DNA of 64,000 nucleotides, from contig DBMJ01000015.1 in the NCBI GenBank assembly GCA_002298125.1, positions 124,001 to 188,000 of the forward strand, written 5' to 3'. Position numbers and translations under genes: made by a program. The notes under the pieces are model-generated. The model did no database searches, had not been told where the DNA came from, and saw only the letters and a list, made by a program, of their open reading frames with translations. Each line of letters opens with the position of its first letter. Positions within the stretch are counted from its first letter, which is position 1. Positions 16,950-25,894 of this stretch are shown here, piece after piece. Source of the stretch: Clostridium sp. UBA701. GTDB taxonomy: Bacteria > Bacillota > Clostridia > Clostridiales > Clostridiaceae.

Positions 16950-17849
16950 TTAAACTCTTTTTTCAAATTCTTTTAGAAGGAATTTCTCCCCCATGCTCAC
17001 AAGAAATACTCCAGCTATTATTATTAAGCATCCCATTATCTGCCAAATCGTAACACTTTCTTTGAGTATTAAAGCAGCAAATATAATACTTGCTATAGGC
17101 TGAAGGTTTATATAGGTAGTTATAAGGGTTGCCCCTAAACGCTCTAAACAGAATATATAAATTACAGACCCAATACAGGAACATAGCACCGCAAGAAAGA
17201 ATATATTTGCTATAGCCCCTACAGAGGGCTTGTTAACTTGAAAAATAAGCAGTGAAGGGCTTAAAAATAAACATCCCCAAAGACTTTGATAAGCTGTAAT
17301 AGTTATGCTTTTATAGTTTCCCTTAAAATTACTGCTTGCCATATTGTAAAATACCCAGCATATGGCTGCACCTAAAGCCATTAAATCCCCTAGGGTTCCT
17401 GTAGAAAACAAACTTACCCTGTCCTTGGATACTATTATGATAGTTAATCCTACCACACTTAATATTGCGCCCATGGCTTTCATCCTTGTAATTCTCTCTT
17501 TGTATATTATTCTTTGAGAAAATAGAGTAAATACCGGAATGGATGAAATTAAAATTGCCACGTTAGAAGCAGAAGTAAAAAGCACCGAATAATTTTCAAA
17601 AATAAAGTATAAAGTTATTCCAAAAAGGCCGCCTAAAGCCAGCTTAATTCTGTCCTCTTTATATACCTTTTCATTTGGGTGCTTAATCTTTAAATAAATA
17701 AATAAAATGATTGCAGCCAAAAAAAATCTATAAAAAGCAGAAAGCATTGGATTTATTTCCTCCACTACTACTTTTATACTAAGATAAGATAGTCCCCAGA
17801 TTATCATAAGCAGCACTGCCAACATATGGGCTATTTTTCTATGCTTCAT
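16950..17849 (-). CDS. EamA/DMT-family transporter
   Basis: From the ATG at 17849 the protein has 299 residues and about ten membrane helices in two EamA repeats (starting MLAVLLMIIWGLSYLSIKVVVEEINPMLSAFYRF and, in the second half, ALGAAICWVFYNMASSNF). The frame extends upstream to 17945, but AGGAGAGGAG before 17849 decides the start. Members export amino acids or other small metabolites. No residues reveal the substrate here. It is a single gene convergent with the carboxypeptidase. Confidence 0.85.
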   Translation of the reverse strand: MKHRKIAHMLAVLLMIIWGLSYLSIKVVVEEINPMLSAFYRFFLAAIILFIYLKIKHPNEKVYKEDRIKLALGGLFGITLYFIFENYSVLFTSASNVAILISSIPVFTLFSQRIIYKERITRMKAMGAILSVVGLTIIIVSKDRVSLFSTGTLGDLMALGAAICWVFYNMASSNFKGNYKSITITAYQSLWGCLFLSPSLLIFQVNKPSVGAIANIFFLAVLCSCIGSVIYIFCLERLGATLITTYINLQPIASIIFAALILKESVTIWQIMGCLIIIAGVFLVSMGEKFLLKEFEKRV

Positions 17850-18014
17850 AATACACTCTCCTCTCCTTATGATTTTCTCCTCCTTTATTATATATACAAA
17901 ACACCACTTAAACAATATATCTATAAAATCAACATATTTATTCAAATTACTCTATGTATTTTAAAGCGTTCCTTTGGTAAAATGTAAGTAATATTATTTA
18001 CAGGAGGTCTATAT

Positions 18015-19229
18015 ATGAAAAATTGCTTAATTGCCCAATCTGGCGGCCCCACTACAGTAATAAACTCCAGCGTGGTTGGAATTTTAGAAAAAAACAATGC
18101 TCTAAAGACCTTTGATAAGGTGCTTGTGGGTTTTAACGGTATTGAAGGAATTTTACAAGACAAGGTGTATGATGCTAATGAAGTAATTAAAGACCCACAA
18201 GTTTTTAGATATACTCCTTCCTCAGGCCTTGGCTCATGCAGATACAAGCTTCCAGATTATAAAAAAGACAGCAGTGACTATGAGAATTTTATTAAAATAT
18301 TAGAGAAGCATGAAGTGAAGACCTTTTTCTACATAGGTGGAAACGATTCAATGGATACAATTAAACAGATGCACCTATACTCTAGAGAGCATAACATCTC
18401 TATTGATTTTATCGGAGTCCCAAAAACCATAGACAATGATTTGCCTATAACTGACCACTGTCCTGGCTTTGGAAGTGCAGCAAAATTCATTGCTGCCTCT
18501 GTTCTAGAAACCTACCTTGACTCAAGTGTATATCTAAATAATGGAGCTTTTGTTATAGAGACTATGGGTAGAGATACTGGATGGTTAGCAGCCTCTGCTC
18601 GTTTAGCAGAAATTGATGGGATACCCTGTGCTGATCTTATTTACCTACCAGAAATAGCCTTTTGTAGAGAAAGCTTTCTTAAAGACGTAGAAAAGATATT
18701 TAGAGAAAAGGGTAAGGTTTACATAGTTGTCTCTGAAGGCATTAGAGATGCTGAAGGCAATTTTCTATCAGCACTAAATGCTTCAAGCTCCCATGATAAA
18801 TTTGGCCATCAGCAGCTAGGAGGAGCAGGTAAGTTCGTAAGTGAACTTATTAAAGATTCCGGAATAACCAATAGGGTAAAATCCTTAGAACTTGGCGTTT
18901 TGCAGCGCTGTGCCATGCATTTTGCTTCTGCTATAGACATACAAGAAGCTTATGAGGCTGGAGCTGCTGCCTGTGAAGCTGCAGCAAAAGGTATTAGTGG
19001 TTACATGATAACTATTGAGAGAGTTAGCAATGCCCCATACAAAACCAACTTTGGAATAGCAGCAGCAAGTGAAGTGGCAAACAATGTAAAGTATTTTCCT
19101 GCTGAGTGGATTACCAAAGAAAATAATAACATAAATCAGGAAGCATTAAATTATCTTTCTCCACTCGTTAGTGGATGTCCAGAATTGATGTGGAAAGACC
19201 ATCTCCCTAAATATACTTTTATTAGATAG
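18015..19229 (+). CDS. 6-phosphofructokinase, PPi-dependent type
   Basis: This 404-residue enzyme begins with the PFK nucleotide/PPi loop IAQSGGPTTVINSS. It carries GGNDSMDT (about 111), where ATP-dependent enzymes have GGDGS; the bulky residue after the first Gly pair is the known marker of PPi use. The catalytic block PKTIDNDLPITDHCPGFGSAAK is intact. It phosphorylates fructose 6-phosphate reversibly in glycolysis. AGGAGG precedes the ATG. The threonine aldolase gene follows after 10 bp and is probably co-transcribed. PPi use is inferred from the motif. Confidence 0.88.
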   Translation: MKNCLIAQSGGPTTVINSSVVGILEKNNALKTFDKVLVGFNGIEGILQDKVYDANEVIKDPQVFRYTPSSGLGSCRYKLPDYKKDSSDYENFIKILEKHEVKTFFYIGGNDSMDTIKQMHLYSREHNISIDFIGVPKTIDNDLPITDHCPGFGSAAKFIAASVLETYLDSSVYLNNGAFVIETMGRDTGWLAASARLAEIDGIPCADLIYLPEIAFCRESFLKDVEKIFREKGKVYIVVSEGIRDAEGNFLSALNASSSHDKFGHQQLGGAGKFVSELIKDSGITNRVKSLELGVLQRCAMHFASAIDIQEAYEAGAAACEAAAKGISGYMITIERVSNAPYKTNFGIAAASEVANNVKYFPAEWITKENNNINQEALNYLSPLVSGCPELMWKDHLPKYTFIR

Positions 19230-19239
19230 GAGTGATAAT

Positions 19240-20268
19240 ATGAACTATATTGATTTGAGAAGCGATACTGTAACCCAACCCACCAAAGCTATGAGAGAGG
19301 CAATGTACATGGCAGAAGTTGGTGATGATGTCTACGGTGATGATCCTACCATGATTGAACTTGAGAATTATGCAGCTGAAATTATTGGAAAGGAAGCTGC
19401 ACTTTTCGTTCCCAGTGGTACCTTTGGCAATCAGCTTGCACTACTTACTCATTGTCATCGTGGTGATGAAGTAATACTAGGAGAAGATTGCCATATAGTA
19501 CAGCACGAGGTTGGTGCTTCTTCAGTAATTGCTGGGGTTCAGCTTAGAACCATTCCTTCCACAAAGGGGGCTTTAGACCCTCAGCAGATTAAAAGCCGAA
19601 TTCGTACTGAAGATATACATTACCCAAGGACAGGTCTAATTTGTCTTGAAAATGCCCATTCAAATGGCAGAGTAATCCCCCTTCTTAATATGAGAGAAAT
19701 TTATGAAATAGCTAAACAGAATGATATACCAGTGCATCTTGATGGTGCTAGGTTATTTAATGCCTCTGCTTATCTAAATGTTGAGCCAAAAGAGCTTGGA
19801 GCTTATTGTGATACAGTGAACTTCTGTCTTTCAAAGGGCCTATGTGCACCGGTTGGTTCAATACTTGCCGGCTCAAAAGACTTTATCCTTGCAGCAAGAA
19901 AGGGAAGAAAATTAATGGGTGGCGGTTTAAGACAGGCTGGCTTTCTTGCTGCAGCAGGAATTATTGCCTTAAAAGACATGGTACCTAGAATATCCGAGGA
20001 TCATGACAATGCTAGGTACTTAGCCAATGAATTAGCTAAGATTCCAGGTGTGGAAGTGAACCTCGAAGATATACACATAAACATGGTATTCTTTGATATG
20101 AGTAAAACAGGATACTCCAGTGATAAATTAGTTCAAGAATTCTATAATAGGAACATAAAGATTAACCCTGAAGAAAATGGAGAAATGCGCTTTGTCACAA
20201 ATTATTGGATTAAGCGTGAAGACATTGATTATGTAATAGCACAATTTAAAGATCTTCTTAAGGTCTGA
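19240..20268 (+). CDS. ltaE: low-specificity L-threonine aldolase
   Basis: The 342-residue fold-type I PLP enzyme starts MNYIDLRSDTVTQPTKAMREAMY, has GDDVYGDDPT and the PLP lysine in NFCLSKGLCAPVGSILAG (about 205). It splits L-threonine and allo-threonine to glycine and acetaldehyde. AGGAGTG lies before the ATG, 10 bp after the phosphofructokinase stop. A strong terminator follows. Glycine formation could feed one-carbon metabolism, but the window gives no further link. Confidence 0.92.
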   Translation: MNYIDLRSDTVTQPTKAMREAMYMAEVGDDVYGDDPTMIELENYAAEIIGKEAALFVPSGTFGNQLALLTHCHRGDEVILGEDCHIVQHEVGASSVIAGVQLRTIPSTKGALDPQQIKSRIRTEDIHYPRTGLICLENAHSNGRVIPLLNMREIYEIAKQNDIPVHLDGARLFNASAYLNVEPKELGAYCDTVNFCLSKGLCAPVGSILAGSKDFILAARKGRKLMGGGLRQAGFLAAAGIIALKDMVPRISEDHDNARYLANELAKIPGVEVNLEDIHINMVFFDMSKTGYSSDKLVQEFYNRNIKINPEENGEMRFVTNYWIKREDIDYVIAQFKDLLKV

Positions 20269-20280
20269 TTTACAACCTAA

Positions 20281-20313
20281 AACAGCTGTTAGCCAAACTA
20301 ACAGCTGTTTTTT
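20281..20313. terminator. terminator after ltaE
   Basis: AACAGCTGTTAG / CTAACAGCTGTT arms with a CCAAA loop and a run of seven T on the plus strand. Confidence 0.88.
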
Positions 20314-20324
20314 TACTTTTCCAA

Positions 20325-20906
20325 TTATCTCATCTTTTTTAAAGCCATAATTACTGGTACACAGATAAGAACTGCTACAATTGCCTCTGGTATCCCATTG
20401 GTAAGTGCTATACCATATATAAAACCTGCAGCAGTACCGCTGCTAATACCCTTTGCAGCTACCACATCCTTAGCATAAATAATATAAATCATGGTAAGAA
20501 CTCCAAAGGTATTTGTAACCGTAGCCGCAGTAGTAGCTACAGCTATATTTAAGGATTCAGATTTTGTTCTCATAAGCTTATATATATAATAGGCCATAAG
20601 CCCTACAAATACTCTTGGGAAAATTGAAACTAAAGGATTAAGAAAAGCAAAAGAGAGCAAGTTTACATATATCATATTTTGAATTAGGCTGGTGACTCCG
20701 AAAATAAACCCTAATAGCAAGCCTACCTTTGGGCCCTCAAGTATAGCTCCAATTATTACAGGTATATGCATAATAGTTAGCTTTGCAGTAAAAAAGGGTA
20801 TAAACCCATAGCCAGTTAAACCCAAGACTATGGAAACTGCAGATAGCATTCCTACTATAGTAAGTCTGTACACTGAAGTTCTTTTATTAGAATTATTCTT
20901 ATGCAT
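20325..20906 (-). CDS. ECF transporter S component, probably pantothenate-type
   Basis: This 193-residue membrane protein has about six helices. The N-terminal helix (RLTIVGMLSAVSIVLGLTGYGFIPFF) and the stretch TIMHIPVIIGAILEGPKVGLLLGFIFGVTSL match S components of energy-coupling-factor vitamin transporters. This last block is most like the pantothenate/CoA-precursor group (PanT). The shared EcfA/A'/T energy module is not in the window, as usual for group II systems. The substrate is inferred and could differ. It has no riboswitch upstream that I can see. Confidence 0.75.
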   Translation of the reverse strand: MHKNNSNKRTSVYRLTIVGMLSAVSIVLGLTGYGFIPFFTAKLTIMHIPVIIGAILEGPKVGLLLGFIFGVTSLIQNMIYVNLLSFAFLNPLVSIFPRVFVGLMAYYIYKLMRTKSESLNIAVATTAATVTNTFGVLTMIYIIYAKDVVAAKGISSGTAAGFIYGIALTNGIPEAIVAVLICVPVIMALKKMR

Positions 20907-21051
20907 AATATTCCTCCAACAGTGAATAAAAAATAATAGTATAGCAAATAATAACTATGTTTTATTATTATACCTAAAATTTTGATATAAAGTACATAGA
21001 TAAATAAAAAATTCTTAGAAATTATCATAAAGTTCTTGGAGGTTATTTATA

Positions 21052-21600
21052 ATGCATAACGTTTCTGGTGCTATGTCATATTTATTATATTTTATAATTT
21101 ACTCATTTCTTGGTTGGTGTAGTGAAACTCTTTATGCACTTTATGAGACAAAAAATTTTATAAATAGAGGTTTTTTATATGGTCCATTTTGCCCCCTCTA
21201 TGGTATTGGTGTTACAGCTATGCTTTTTCTTCTCAATCCATTAAAGCATAATGCAATTTTGTTTTTTCTTGGAGCAGTTATTTTGACCTCCACTATTGAA
21301 TACTTTACTGGTTATTTACTAGAAATAATATTTAACAGGAATTGGTGGGATTACAGCAGTGATTTTCTCAATATTCATGGCAGGGTATGTATACCCTTTT
21401 CACTAATTTGGGGGCTAGCTTCCATATTTCTTATAAGATATCTTCACCCTTTAATAGCTAACGCTGTATATAATATTTCATATCAATATAAAGTTATAAT
21501 CCTTATATTGTTCTTTAGCTATTTTTTGGTAGATTTGATATTAACCTTAATGTCCCTTGGAAAGCTTAAATCACTTCAAGGCATTTTAAGTCATTTGTAA
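21052..21600 (+). CDS. CmpB-like putative ABC-transporter membrane protein (PF06541 type)
   Basis: The 182-residue protein has five to six membrane helices. It carries the family pattern FIIYSFLGWCSETLYALYETKNFINRGFLYGPFCPLYGIGV near the N terminus and TIEYFTGYLLEIIFNRNWWDYSSDFLNIHGRVC in the middle. The family is common in Clostridia and is named for a distant resemblance to ABC permeases. Its biochemical role is not established. A GGAGG site is present. It stands alone, 130 bp before the Na/Pi cotransporter gene. Confidence 0.75.
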   Translation: MHNVSGAMSYLLYFIIYSFLGWCSETLYALYETKNFINRGFLYGPFCPLYGIGVTAMLFLLNPLKHNAILFFLGAVILTSTIEYFTGYLLEIIFNRNWWDYSSDFLNIHGRVCIPFSLIWGLASIFLIRYLHPLIANAVYNISYQYKVIILILFFSYFLVDLILTLMSLGKLKSLQGILSHL

Positions 21601-21730
21601 CATACAATATTGTTTCCTATTCATCTATATAACATCTATATAACACTAAGCTTTACAATTGTATTGAATAATTAATATGAGTATAATAAATATGTTATTA
21701 CTTTTAATTTTTTAACTAAGGGGGACAATT

Positions 21731-23401
21731 ATGACTTTAAAGGAATTGATTTTTGGATTAATTGGTGGGACTGCCCTGCTTATGTATGGTGTAGATAAAA
21801 TGGGAGAAGGACTTGAAAAAGCATCTGGTGACATGATGAAAAAAATACTATCTGTTCTTACAGGCAGGGTATGGAGTGCTTTTTTAGTAGGGACCTTTTT
21901 AACTGCTCTTGTTCAAAGCAGTACTGCTATAACTGTCCTTACAGTTGGCTTTGTAAATGCAGGTCTTATGAAGCTTCCTCAAGCTATAGGCATTATCTAT
22001 GGTGCAAATATAGGGACCACCATTACTGCACAGTTGATGAGTTTCAGCTTCGATTTTAAGCTTACAGATATTGCCCTTCCTGTAATCGGCATAGGCTTTC
22101 TTACAAGCTATTTTTTAAAGCAAAAAACCCTTAAGAGTATAGGTGAAGCCTTAATGGGCTTCGGATTTATGTTTTTAGGACTAAAAATACTCAATGGTGG
22201 AATTCCCTTTATGCAAAATAGCGAATCTCTTAAATATTTTTTTGAAACCTATGCAGCAATCCCTATAGTAGGTGTTTTGCTTGGTGCCATGGCTACAGCC
22301 TTGGTACACAGCAGTAGTGCTACTGTAGCCTTAGTAATGGTTCTGGCACAAGCAGGTTTAATCGATTTGCAGACATCAATTTGCATAATGTTAGGAGACA
22401 ATATCGGTACCTGTATAACTGCCCAATTGGCAAGCTTAACTGGAAATATCCATGCAAGAAGAACAGCCTGGGCTCATACCCTTTATAATATTATAGGGGT
22501 GCTTGTGGTAGCAGCCATACTGCCTTTATTTGTCAATATAGTTACTTCAGTTACTGCTTATCTTCAACCAGGTCAGGGCATAAATGCACAAATTGCAAAT
22601 TCCCATACTATTTTCAATCTCCTAAGTGCTTTAGTTTTTCTTCCTATAACAAAGTACTATGTTAAATTCTTAGAAACTATCATTAAAGATAGAAAGGGTG
22701 AAGATGATTCTTCCATTTTATTGGACAAGTTGCTTTTAGAAACACCTGTTGCTGCATTAAGAGCTGTGCTAGGAGAAGTAGTAAGAGCTGCAGAGATTAC
22801 AAAGGAAATGTTTAGCACTGTAATGGAGGCCTTTTATAATAATGATGAGGCTAGATTTGAAGTAGTCTTAAAAAAAGAAAATAGGATAAACGAGCTGCAA
22901 AAAGATATTTCGCTATATATGGTTGAATTATCCAAAAAAGGGTTGACAGATACTCAATCAATAATGGTCCCTGCACTTCTTAGCAGTATTAATAACATTG
23001 AAAGAATTGGCGATAATTCTCAAAATTTATTAGAGTTAGTACAGAGCAAAATTGATAAAAAACTAAGTTTCTCTGAAGAAGCCATAAATGAGATCAATCT
23101 AATGCAGGTTTCCGTACTTGAAATGTATGACTGTGTCATCAATTCTTTAAAGACTAACGATGAAAAGTATACTTTAAAAGCACTGCAGCTAGAAGAAGAA
23201 ATTGATGCTCTTACAGAAAAGCTATCTAGCAATCATCTTGAAAGACTAAAGGCTGGATATTGTTCTATAGAATCAGGTGTAATTTTCCTTGATATAGTAA
23301 GCGTTTTTGAAAGAATAGCAGATCATATGTATAAAATATCAGTTTCTCCATTAGAGGATTTAAAAGGTCTCCCTCGTAATGAATTAACCGAAATTATGTA
23401 A
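21731..23401 (+). CDS. Na+/phosphate cotransporter with PhoU-like domain
   Basis: This 556-residue protein has two inverted Na/Pi-cotransporter repeats. The key motif TALVQSSTAITVLTV (about 56-70) and its partner TALVHSSSATVALVM (about 187-201) stand in the first 310 residues of membrane helices. A PhoU-like helical domain occupies about 340-550. It should import phosphate with sodium, or export it under some conditions, with the PhoU part regulating. AAGGGGG precedes the ATG. It is a single gene ended by a hairpin. Confidence 0.9.
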   Translation: MTLKELIFGLIGGTALLMYGVDKMGEGLEKASGDMMKKILSVLTGRVWSAFLVGTFLTALVQSSTAITVLTVGFVNAGLMKLPQAIGIIYGANIGTTITAQLMSFSFDFKLTDIALPVIGIGFLTSYFLKQKTLKSIGEALMGFGFMFLGLKILNGGIPFMQNSESLKYFFETYAAIPIVGVLLGAMATALVHSSSATVALVMVLAQAGLIDLQTSICIMLGDNIGTCITAQLASLTGNIHARRTAWAHTLYNIIGVLVVAAILPLFVNIVTSVTAYLQPGQGINAQIANSHTIFNLLSALVFLPITKYYVKFLETIIKDRKGEDDSSILLDKLLLETPVAALRAVLGEVVRAAEITKEMFSTVMEAFYNNDEARFEVVLKKENRINELQKDISLYMVELSKKGLTDTQSIMVPALLSSINNIERIGDNSQNLLELVQSKIDKKLSFSEEAINEINLMQVSVLEMYDCVINSLKTNDEKYTLKALQLEEEIDALTEKLSSNHLERLKAGYCSIESGVIFLDIVSVFERIADHMYKISVSPLEDLKGLPRNELTEIM

Positions 23402-23422
23402 ATAATTTTCATGATTTATAAC

Positions 23423-23470
23423 TAAAGAGTCTACAAAGTCACACAAAAGTGTTTCCTTGCAGACTCTTTA
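23423..23470. terminator. terminator between the Na/Pi gene and the hydantoinase gene
   Basis: Outer arms TAAAGAGTCT / AGACTCTTTA enclose an inner ACAC-AAAA-GTGT hairpin. It lies between convergent genes. Confidence 0.7.
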
Positions 23471-24733
23471 TTATATGACTTTTATTATCCTACAACCAAT
23501 CCCCATCCCTTCATAGGGTGTATAGTCAGAAGACCCAATTAATTTTCCACTTCTAATGACATCCTTATCTTCACTCATGATTACTAGATCAGCAAAATTA
23601 CCCTCCTTAATATATCCTCTATAAGGAAGTTTAAAAACATGTGCTTCATTATAGCTCATAATTTTCACAAAAGCTTTAGGATCCATATGGTTTTTTAGTA
23701 CCAAATAATCATACATTAAAGAAACTCTCACTTCAATTCCTGGAATACCCTTAGCAACTCTTTCTCTTTCCTCTACAAAGGGTTTTTTATGCTTTTCAAA
23801 TAAAAAGGCACAATGATCCGTAGAAATAAAATCAACAACTCCCTTTTGACAGGCCTCAGTAAGTCTAATACAATCTTCCTCTTTTCTAAGTGGTGGTGAA
23901 AGGAAAAACTTTGCTGCCTCTATTGGTTCTCCTTTATATTTTTCTTCTGTAAGCAATAGATACTGTGGACAAGTTTCAAGATAGACTAAAAGCCCTTTTT
24001 TCTTAGCAGCCTCAATTATATCCACAGATTCAGCACAGGAAACATGGCATATACATACCTTGCAGCCAGTTAGAGCTGCTAGGGATACTATTTTGTATAC
24101 CATGGCTGTCTCCGCCTCCCTTGGCCTTGACTCCCAATAAAGCATCCTTTTACTACAATAATTAATGATATCATTGTCCTCACAATGTACCATCATTACC
24201 ATGTCTAGTGCTGCACAGCATTCCATTAGTATTAAAATGTCCTTGGAGCCTAGCATCATACCATAGGTAGTATAGACCTTTACACTGTTTACTCCCCTCT
24301 TCTTTACCTCAACTAACTGCTCATAAATATCCGCTCTTAATTTTGTTACAGCTATGTGAAATGCATATCTACACTGTGCCTTTTTTTCATATCTTCTTTC
24401 TCTCTGTGCTAAAGCCTGTGTTAAGGTTTCTTCAAGATGCTGCTCAGCAAAGTCAATGATAGTAGTGGTTCCACCCTTTCTTGCAGCCCTTGTTTCCGTT
24501 ATAAAGTCATCCGTATCCTTTTTATAACCCAAGTCTTCTGGAAGCCCAGGATGAGTGTGCACATCTATAAAGCCTGGAAAAACCATTTTACCCTCTGCAT
24601 TATATATCTCACAATGGTCTTGAGACTCAATTTTAGGACTTACCTCTTTTATTAATCCATCCTCTATTAGGACATCTCCTAAAAATGCATTGTCAAAGTT
24701 ATAAATCTGTCCACCTTTTATTAAAAGCTTCAC
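23471..24733 (-). CDS. dihydropyrimidinase/D-hydantoinase-like amidohydrolase (HyuA/YgeZ type)
   Basis: This 420-residue cyclic amidohydrolase has the binuclear metal ligands in order: DVHTHPG (about 58), the carboxylated lysine in SVKVYTTYG (about 147), MVHCEDND (about 178), ICHVSCAES (about 231) and STDHCAF (about 303). It opens a cyclic amide such as a hydantoin or dihydropyrimidine ring. The start is GTG, with AAGGAG upstream. It is the last gene of the ygeY-ygeW-ssnA-preA-like run, the position that suggests a ring-opening step in purine or urate breakdown. It is shorter than typical 460-residue hydantoinases. The true substrate is unproven. Confidence 0.8.
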   Translation of the reverse strand: MKLLIKGGQIYNFDNAFLGDVLIEDGLIKEVSPKIESQDHCEIYNAEGKMVFPGFIDVHTHPGLPEDLGYKKDTDDFITETRAARKGGTTTIIDFAEQHLEETLTQALAQRERRYEKKAQCRYAFHIAVTKLRADIYEQLVEVKKRGVNSVKVYTTYGMMLGSKDILILMECCAALDMVMMVHCEDNDIINYCSKRMLYWESRPREAETAMVYKIVSLAALTGCKVCICHVSCAESVDIIEAAKKKGLLVYLETCPQYLLLTEEKYKGEPIEAAKFFLSPPLRKEEDCIRLTEACQKGVVDFISTDHCAFLFEKHKKPFVEERERVAKGIPGIEVRVSLMYDYLVLKNHMDPKAFVKIMSYNEAHVFKLPYRGYIKEGNFADLVIMSEDKDVIRSGKLIGSSDYTPYEGMGIGCRIIKVI

Positions 24734-24776
24734 TTAGCTTCACTCCTTAATTACTATTCATAAGCGTTAATATAAA

Positions 24777-24799
24777 TAGAGGGAGCGATTCTCCCTCTA
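24777..24799 (-). terminator. hairpin between the PreA-like and hydantoinase genes
   Basis: TAGAGGGAG / CTCCCTCTA arms with a five-base loop. The U tract on the minus strand is short, so partial read-through to the hydantoinase gene is likely. Confidence 0.5.
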
Positions 24800-24804
24800 C
24801 TTAT

Positions 24805-25881
24805 TTACTTATAAATGCTTATTGCATTTTTGGGGCACCTTGTAACACAAAGACCACATTTAAAGCATCTTTCTGCATCCACTTGAGCTTTGGGTTGTAA
24901 ACTCATAGCTTGGTAGGCACAGCTTATAACACACCTTCCACAGCTAATACACAGGTTCTTGTCTACTATAGGAAAATCAACCTTTCTTGTTTCTTCTTTT
25001 TTCTTTAATGCCAATCCAATTATCTCATTAACATCCTTATATCCATGATTATCAAGCCAGCTATTCATCTCAGATGCTAGTTGTCCATAAATTTTTGGTC
25101 CTCTTAAAATAGCTTCTGTGCATACTTGAACAGCACTAGCTCCTGCCATCATCATCTCTATTGCATCCTCGCCATTTGCAATTCCGCCCACTCCTATTAC
25201 TGGAACCTTAACTGCTCCAGCAATTTCATATACATGTCTTAGAGCAATTGGTTTTATTGCCTTGCCAGAAAGCCAACCATAACCAGTGCTGCTCCCCATA
25301 AATGGTTTTCCAGTTTCAATATCAATATGAAGACATGGGCCTACTGAATTTACTGCAACAAAGCCATCTGCACCCTCCTCTTCTAAACGCTTCGCATAAC
25401 CTGCTACATCTGGAATGCCAGGACTTATTTTCATATACACAGGCTTTCCTGTAGATTTTGCAGCTTTTAGTGCATCCACTATAGGCTGAATATCCTTTCC
25501 AACATAGTGGGTAGAAATCTCAAAGGCATCTGCAAAGGGTGTAGCCTTTTCAACCAGCTTTAATATCTGTTCTGCTGAATAGCCCATACTCACTATTACA
25601 GGCAGGTTATATGCTCTACATTTTTTATATTCTACCTCAAACCATCTTTCCGGTGGCAGCTCTGACCAAAGTTCTGTATTTAAAAACCCACCTTTTAACT
25701 CCTCCATACAAGGAATAGGAACATCCGCTCCAACAGTAGATATAGTTTTAGTAACAAGTCCTCCTGCACCACCTTCTGCACATGCCTTGATGCATTCAGC
25801 ATCTCTTACTGGTGGACCTGCTGCAGGCATAATAGGATTAATAAAATTCATTCCTGAAAAAGATACTTTTAAATTTGCCAT
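24805..25881 (-). CDS. PreA/dihydroorotate dehydrogenase-like flavoprotein with two [4Fe-4S] motifs
   Basis: From the ATG at 25881 (AAAGGAGG site) it has 358 residues; the frame extends to 25956 inside ssnA. Residues 1-290 form a class I dihydroorotate-dehydrogenase barrel (INPIMPAAGP, VYMKISPGI, VPVIGVGGIANGEDAIEMMMAGASAVQVCT). Two clusters follow, in CISCGRCVISC and CFKCGLCVTRCP (about 310-355). Where the family has NxSCPN with the catalytic residue, this protein has EISTHYVGKD, so it may not act on pyrimidines. It is placed between ssnA and the hydantoinase gene, where E. coli has ygfK elsewhere in its cluster. A redox step on a purine-derived intermediate is inferred. Confidence 0.75.
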   Translation of the reverse strand: MANLKVSFSGMNFINPIMPAAGPPVRDAECIKACAEGGAGGLVTKTISTVGADVPIPCMEELKGGFLNTELWSELPPERWFEVEYKKCRAYNLPVIVSMGYSAEQILKLVEKATPFADAFEISTHYVGKDIQPIVDALKAAKSTGKPVYMKISPGIPDVAGYAKRLEEEGADGFVAVNSVGPCLHIDIETGKPFMGSSTGYGWLSGKAIKPIALRHVYEIAGAVKVPVIGVGGIANGEDAIEMMMAGASAVQVCTEAILRGPKIYGQLASEMNSWLDNHGYKDVNEIIGLALKKKEETRKVDFPIVDKNLCISCGRCVISCAYQAMSLQPKAQVDAERCFKCGLCVTRCPKNAISIYK

Positions 25882-25894
25882 AGAATTTCCTCCT

